The position numbers and the translations under genes were made by a program. This document shows positions 5,443 through 9,432 of a stretch of 9,432 bases of DNA, one piece after another. Numbering within the stretch: the first letter of the stretch is position 1; every line of letters starts with the position of its first letter. Source of the stretch: Bacteroidales bacterium (GTDB lineage Bacteria; Bacteroidota; Bacteroidia; Bacteroidales; VadinHA17); assembly GCA_025455505.1 (NCBI GenBank), contig JALOMK010000056.1:1-9432 (forward strand), read 5' to 3'. The notes beneath the pieces are model-generated. The model made no database searches. It was not told the DNA's origin and was given only the letters and a program-made list of their open reading frames with translations.

Positions 5443-6690
5443 ATGGATATTATTTACAATGCTTTCATACACCTTTTTATAATTGCCGCAAGGTTTTCAG
5501 CTCTTTTCAGCCCGAAGGCAAGGGTATGGCTCAGGGGGCAGGAGGGATGGGAAGAGAAGCTCAGGGCGGCTGTGGGAAGCGGTGGCAGCTGGATATGGAT
5601 GCATTGTGCCTCGCTTGGCGAGTTTGAGCAGGGAAGGCCGGTACTGGAAGCCATAAGGAAGAGATCACCGGAGAAGAAGATACTTCTTACCTTCTTTTCT
5701 CCGTCGGGATACGAAGTGAGGAAGAACTACAGCGGAGCCGATTGCGTATGTTATCTGCCTGCCGACACAAGGGCGAATGCTGAAAGGTTCCTGGAGCTCA
5801 GCTCCCCGGAGCTTGTAATCTTTGTGAAATATGAGTTCTGGAATAATTACATCGCTCTTGTAAGCCGCCAGGGAAGGCCCTTTTACCTTATCTCGGCAAT
5901 TTTCAGGCCCACGCAGCACTTTTTTAAATTCTACGGAGCTTTTTTCAGGCGCATGCTTCAGAAGTTCACTGTGATCTTTGTCCAGGACGGCAGGTCGGCA
6001 GAACTGCTTGCAGGCATAGGGGTTACAAATGTCATAGTGTCCGGTGACACAAGGTTCGACAGGGTCCTGGAGATTGCATCAGCCGCAAGGTCTATCGACA
6101 TTATTGAAGCATTCAGGGGTGATGAGAGGCTCTTCATTGCAGGCAGCAGCTGGAAGCCTGATGAAGAAATAATTGCAGGGTATATTAACAGGCATCCTTC
6201 AGCTATGAAGTGGATTTTTGCGCCGCATGAGATACATGATTCGAACCTCAGGAGGCTTGAAGGTCTGCTTGAGGTTCCATGCACAAGGTATTCGGCATTT
6301 ACCGGCAATCGGAATGAAGCGCGGGTAATGATAATCGATAACATTGGAATGTTGTCGTCGGCCTACAGGTATGCTTCTGTTGCCGCTGTAGGAGGCGGAT
6401 TCGGGAAGGGCATACACAACGTGCTTGAGCCTGCATGCTGGGGCATTCCCGTACTTTTCGGTCCTAAGCACGAAAAATTCATGGAGGCTGTTGAGATGAG
6501 GCGGCAGGGAGGAGGCTTTTCATTTGAGAGTTACGTGGAATTTGAGACTGTCACCGACAGGCTAATCGGTAATAATGAAGAATATGAAAGGGCTGCCGCT
6601 TCGGCCGCTAACTTTGTGAAAGCCAACAGCGGAGCCACTGCCGTAATTCTAAGGGAAATATTTCACGAAGATATTAACAACGCGGTCTGA
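5443..6690 (+). CDS. waaA: 3-deoxy-D-manno-octulosonic acid (Kdo) transferase, GT30
   Basis: The 415-residue product is a full-length WaaA/KdtA, which transfers Kdo from CMP-Kdo to the lipid A precursor on the cytoplasmic face of the inner membrane. The first 22 residues form a hydrophobic anchor helix. MHCASLGEFEQGRPVLEAI (53-71) holds the conserved Ser-Leu-Gly-Glu motif, with E60 as the likely catalytic base. Further family motifs are YLPADT (104-109), VKYEFWNNY (128-136), SGDTRFDRV (200-208), IAGSSWKPDEE (232-242), FAPHEIH (259-265) and VGGGFGKGIHNVLEPACWGI (316-335) followed by PVLFGPKH. Both GT-B halves are therefore present. The gene stands alone between a divergent kinase operon and its own terminator at 6708-6734. 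The number of Kdo units added cannot be predicted from sequence. Confidence 0.96.
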   Translation: MDIIYNAFIHLFIIAARFSALFSPKARVWLRGQEGWEEKLRAAVGSGGSWIWMHCASLGEFEQGRPVLEAIRKRSPEKKILLTFFSPSGYEVRKNYSGADCVCYLPADTRANAERFLELSSPELVIFVKYEFWNNYIALVSRQGRPFYLISAIFRPTQHFFKFYGAFFRRMLQKFTVIFVQDGRSAELLAGIGVTNVIVSGDTRFDRVLEIASAARSIDIIEAFRGDERLFIAGSSWKPDEEIIAGYINRHPSAMKWIFAPHEIHDSNLRRLEGLLEVPCTRYSAFTGNRNEARVMIIDNIGMLSSAYRYASVAAVGGGFGKGIHNVLEPACWGIPVLFGPKHEKFMEAVEMRRQGGGFSFESYVEFETVTDRLIGNNEEYERAAASAANFVKANSGATAVILREIFHEDINNAV

Positions 6691-6692
6691 TA

Positions 6693-6706
6693 AGTTGTTA
6701 ACAACT
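6693..6706. repeat. Perfect 14-bp palindrome after waaA
   Basis: AGTTGTTAACAACT is a perfect inverted repeat with no spacer, beginning 3 bp past the waaA stop. The half-site TTAACAAC also occurs at 6674-6681 inside the end of waaA, in inverted orientation to GTTGTTAA at 6694-6701. The arrangement is like a dimeric regulator site, but it also lies directly before the terminator and could merely add to that structure. No bound factor is known. Confidence 0.5.
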
Positions 6707-6707
6707 A

Positions 6708-6734
6708 AAAGATTCGTCATTAAGACGGATTTTT
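6708..6734 (+). terminator. Intrinsic terminator of waaA
   Basis: An 11-bp stem pairs 6708-6718 with 6724-6734 around the loop ATTAA. The core is ATTCGTC with GACGGAT, including one T-G and one G-T wobble. The base of the stem is an A-tract on the left and a T-tract (6730-6734) on the right, as in rho-independent terminators. It lies 17 bp after the waaA stop and should separate waaA from the downstream receptor gene. Confidence 0.65.
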
Positions 6735-6851
6735 CAAAGTGCCGTAAATTGAGCGTCCGGATTTAACAGAAACTTTACCGGCAATTAAGCGCATAATCAA
6801 TTAAATAGAGCAATATTCGAAAAATTTTTACCAAACCTAAATCCTATATCT

Positions 6852-9432
6852 ATGATGAAGCAACTTAAACGTTTGTTATTGACGTTGACGTTCCTGTTTT
6901 CAGCCGTTATTATCTACGGACAGGGTTCGACAACGTCAGGAGTCAATGGCAAGATTGTAGGCCCGGACGGCAGTGCTCTCCCTGGTGCAACAGTTCTTGC
7001 CATTCATGTTCCGTCAGGAACCCAGTACGGGGCCCTGGCCAATAATGAAGGGATATTTTCAATTCAGGGTATGCGCCCGGGCGGCCCTTATACGATTGAG
7101 ATATCCTTTGTAGGTTATACGAAGAAAACGCTTAATGATCTCAGTATCAACCTTGGGGAATCCTTTCTTTTGAATGCCTCCCTGGAGGAAACGAGCACCC
7201 AGCTCAATGAAGTTGTAGTAGTGGGAGCAAAGACCCCGATATTCAACTCTGAAAAGAACGGGGCCTCTATCAACATCGGCACCCGCCAGATCACAACGAT
7301 CCCTACAATTTCGAGGAGCATCAATGACGTGACCCGTCTGACACCCCAGGCAAACGGAAGCCAGATAGGCGGGGGTAACTACAGGCAGAACTTCATTACA
7401 GTGGACGGAGCCCAGTTTAACAATGCATTCGGGATAGGTACAAACCTCCCGGGCAACGGAGCTCCGATTTCACTTGACGCCCTCGACCAGATATCGGTTA
7501 ACATTACTCCCTATGACATACGTCAGAGCGGATTCATCGGTGCATCTGTAAACGCAGTAACGCGTTCCGGCGGCAACGAGTTCTCCGGGTCGGTATACAC
7601 ATATATATCGAATGAGAAATACAGGGGCAAATGGGTTGGCGACAACGAGGTCAACAGGACACCTTCTGATTTCCTTATGGCAGGTATGCGACTTGGCGGG
7701 CCGATCATTAAGAATAAACTTTTCTTCTTTGTCAACTATGAGCAGGAGAAGACATCGGTTCCGGGACCCTCGAGGGTTGCAGCCACTCCCGAGGCACCTG
7801 CAAACTATCCAAACAATATTGCCCGTCCGCTTGCTTCAGACCTTGACATGATAAGCAACTACCTTCTTGAAAATTACGGGTATGAAACAGGCCCTTACCA
7901 GGGATACTCGTTCGACAGTCCCGCAACAAGGATTCTTGCAAGGATCGACTGGAACATAAACAAGAACCATAAATTCAACATAAGGTATACGTACCAGACA
8001 ACCAAGGATCCCTCGAATCCAAGCACCTCAATCTCTCCCTTCGGTTCGCTTTACACAGGGAACAGGCAGAGCATGGATGCGCAGTGGTACAAGAATTCAG
8101 GATACTTCCAGGAAAGGAACTTCAGCTCGCTGGCAGCGGAACTTAACTCTAACTTTGGCGGCGGAAAATTCCTGAACACATTCAGGGCAACATACTCCTT
8201 CCAGGATGAGCCCCGCAGCACCGGAGGAAAGACCTTCCCCTTTGTTGACATACTCAAGGACGGACGTCCCTATACATCGTTCGGAACAGAATTGTTCTCA
8301 TACGGAAACCTGCGTGAGGTATCGACTATCACACTTACAGATGATATTACTTTCACTGTGGGGATCAATAATTTCACGGCAGGTATCAACTATGAGTACA
8401 ACGATACAAAGAACGGATTCCAGAGGTTCGGTACATCCTTCTACGTATTCAACTCATGGAACGATTTCATTACAGGACAGAGGCCCAAGGACTTCGGGAT
8501 AACCTTCTCGAACGAGCCCGGTTTTGCACAGGCCTTCCCTACCTTCAAATACAGCCAGCTTTCGGCATATTTCCAGGATGAGATAACATTCAGCTCACGC
8601 TTCAAGGTTGTCGCCGGCCTGCGCCTCGATCTGCCAACTTACCCGGAACCTCTGCCCGAGCACCCGATAATTGCAGATCTCACCTTTGGCGACAAGCAAT
8701 ACAGTACATCAACTCTTCCTAAAACCAAGGTAATGGTATCGCCGCGTCTTGGCTTCAACTACGACTTCACCGACAACAGGTCCGTCATTCTTCGCGGTGG
8801 TACCGGTATCTTTACCGGAAGAGTGCCTTTTGTATGGATAGTCAGCCAGTCGGGAGATGCAGGCATGCTTCAGACAACCCTGACATATTCGGGAGCTGCA
8901 GTTCCTTCATATGTCACAGGTTTCAATCCTGACCCGGCAGCATATTACCCGAGTCCGCAGCCTGCTGCAGGAACACTTGTCCCGGGTTCATTCACAATAA
9001 TAGATCCTGAGTTCAAAATGCCGCAGACCTGGAAAAGCAGCCTTGCTGTTGATGCCAAGCTGCCATGGGGCATCAAGGGGACTGTGGAAGGGATCTATAA
9101 TAAGGATATAAACACTGCTTTCTTTGTCAACAGGGGTCTCAAGGATCCTTCAAACCTGAATGTATCGGGTTACCCCGACAACAGGCTGATCTACCCGAAT
9201 GCAAACGTTGATAAATTCTACAATACTCAGACTGGCGGTGTGGTTACTCCCGGATCAGGTTCAGGAATCAATGCCTATGTTCTTGAGAACAGGAAAGGCG
9301 GTTATTACTGGTCGCTTACGGCAAAAGCTGAAAAGAGTTTTTCAAAAGGTTTCTATGCAATGATTGCATATACGCACAGTGAAGCCAAAAACCTTTTTGA
9401 CGGCGGTGGAGACCAGCCGGCATCTGCATGGC
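6852..9432 (+). CDS. Oar-like TonB-dependent outer-membrane receptor, N-terminal 860 residues
   Basis: The frame is open from ATG 6852 to the window end, so the C-terminus is missing. A second ATG at 6855 is equally possible and changes only one residue. A signal peptide (1 to about 24, ending IIYGQ) is followed by a carboxypeptidase-regulatory-like domain (about 30-112: GVNGKIVGPDGSALPGATVL, ISFVGYTKKTL). Then come a Ton-box-like LNEVVVVGA (118-126) and a plug (about 125-240: FITVDGAQFNNAFG, LDQISVNITPYDIRQSGFIG, ASVNAVTRSGGNEFSGS). The rest is barrel with alternating aromatic strands such as KNKLFFFVNYEQEK and DFTDNRSVILRGGTGIFTGR. PYDIRQSGF and NAVTRSGGNEFSGS are typical of Oar-type receptors rather than SusC. 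These are usually about 1000-1100 residues, so some 150-250 should follow. No SusD partner is visible inside the window and the substrate is unknown. The 117 bases upstream of the start after the terminator show no clear TAnnTTTG promoter. Confidence 0.93.
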   Translation, partial: MMKQLKRLLLTLTFLFSAVIIYGQGSTTSGVNGKIVGPDGSALPGATVLAIHVPSGTQYGALANNEGIFSIQGMRPGGPYTIEISFVGYTKKTLNDLSINLGESFLLNASLEETSTQLNEVVVVGAKTPIFNSEKNGASINIGTRQITTIPTISRSINDVTRLTPQANGSQIGGGNYRQNFITVDGAQFNNAFGIGTNLPGNGAPISLDALDQISVNITPYDIRQSGFIGASVNAVTRSGGNEFSGSVYTYISNEKYRGKWVGDNEVNRTPSDFLMAGMRLGGPIIKNKLFFFVNYEQEKTSVPGPSRVAATPEAPANYPNNIARPLASDLDMISNYLLENYGYETGPYQGYSFDSPATRILARIDWNINKNHKFNIRYTYQTTKDPSNPSTSISPFGSLYTGNRQSMDAQWYKNSGYFQERNFSSLAAELNSNFGGGKFLNTFRATYSFQDEPRSTGGKTFPFVDILKDGRPYTSFGTELFSYGNLREVSTITLTDDITFTVGINNFTAGINYEYNDTKNGFQRFGTSFYVFNSWNDFITGQRPKDFGITFSNEPGFAQAFPTFKYSQLSAYFQDEITFSSRFKVVAGLRLDLPTYPEPLPEHPIIADLTFGDKQYSTSTLPKTKVMVSPRLGFNYDFTDNRSVILRGGTGIFTGRVPFVWIVSQSGDAGMLQTTLTYSGAAVPSYVTGFNPDPAAYYPSPQPAAGTLVPGSFTIIDPEFKMPQTWKSSLAVDAKLPWGIKGTVEGIYNKDINTAFFVNRGLKDPSNLNVSGYPDNRLIYPNANVDKFYNTQTGGVVTPGSGSGINAYVLENRKGGYYWSLTAKAEKSFSKGFYAMIAYTHSEAKNLFDGGGDQPASAW

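Noticed and set aside
5958..6344. Minus-strand open frame of 128 codons inside waaA
   Set aside because: It is antisense to well-conserved GT30 motifs and carries no domain of its own.
7115..8502. Several short open frames on both strands (for example 7612-7851 and 8206-8502)
   Set aside because: All lie in other frames of the continuous Oar-like receptor gene, whose own frame has no stop from 6852 to the window end, so no frameshift needs to be invoked.

Overview
The window looks like a chromosomal segment of a Bacteroidota bacterium, most likely of the order Bacteroidales. The evidence is a SusC/SusD outer-membrane pair, a second TonB-dependent receptor of the Oar type with the phylum-typical N-terminal carboxypeptidase-like domain, promoter-like elements of the form TAnnTTTG, and starts without Shine-Dalgarno sequences. 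The genus cannot be told from the sequence. I see no tRNA, rRNA, insertion sequence or CRISPR array.

Layout. Positions 1-2100 (+) hold the last 184 codons of a SusC-like receptor followed 18 bp later by a complete SusD-like lipoprotein gene. A strong stem-loop at 2153-2190 lies between susD and the convergent minus-strand genes and can terminate both. From 5252 down to 2195 (-) run five genes on one strand: a three-helix membrane histidine kinase, a NarL/FixJ response regulator, a YraN-family protein, a YjbR/MmcQ-family protein, and a small secreted protein made only of a carboxypeptidase-like domain plus a TonB-receptor plug, with no barrel. The regulator, YraN and MmcQ genes are separated by only 3 bp each, so they are very probably one transcript started by the kinase promoter. 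The plug gene follows after 49 AT-rich bases and may or may not be cotranscribed.

A 190-bp divergent region (5253-5442) carries a candidate promoter on each strand, a degenerate 8-bp tandem repeat and T-rich DNA. kdtA/waaA (5443-6690, +) encodes Kdo transferase for lipopolysaccharide core synthesis. It is followed by a perfect 14-bp palindrome and a good intrinsic terminator. From 6852 to the end of the window runs the first 860 codons of an Oar-like TonB-dependent receptor, open at the edge.

How it fits together: much of the window concerns the cell envelope (nutrient import through SusCD, lipopolysaccharide inner core, a second TonB receptor, a membrane-sensing two-component system). The target of the two-component system and the substrate of SusCD cannot be read from this window. 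Most of the region is ordinary. The least explained item is the stand-alone plug protein encoded tail-to-tail with susCD; the tight cluster of a two-component system with YraN and MmcQ comes second.
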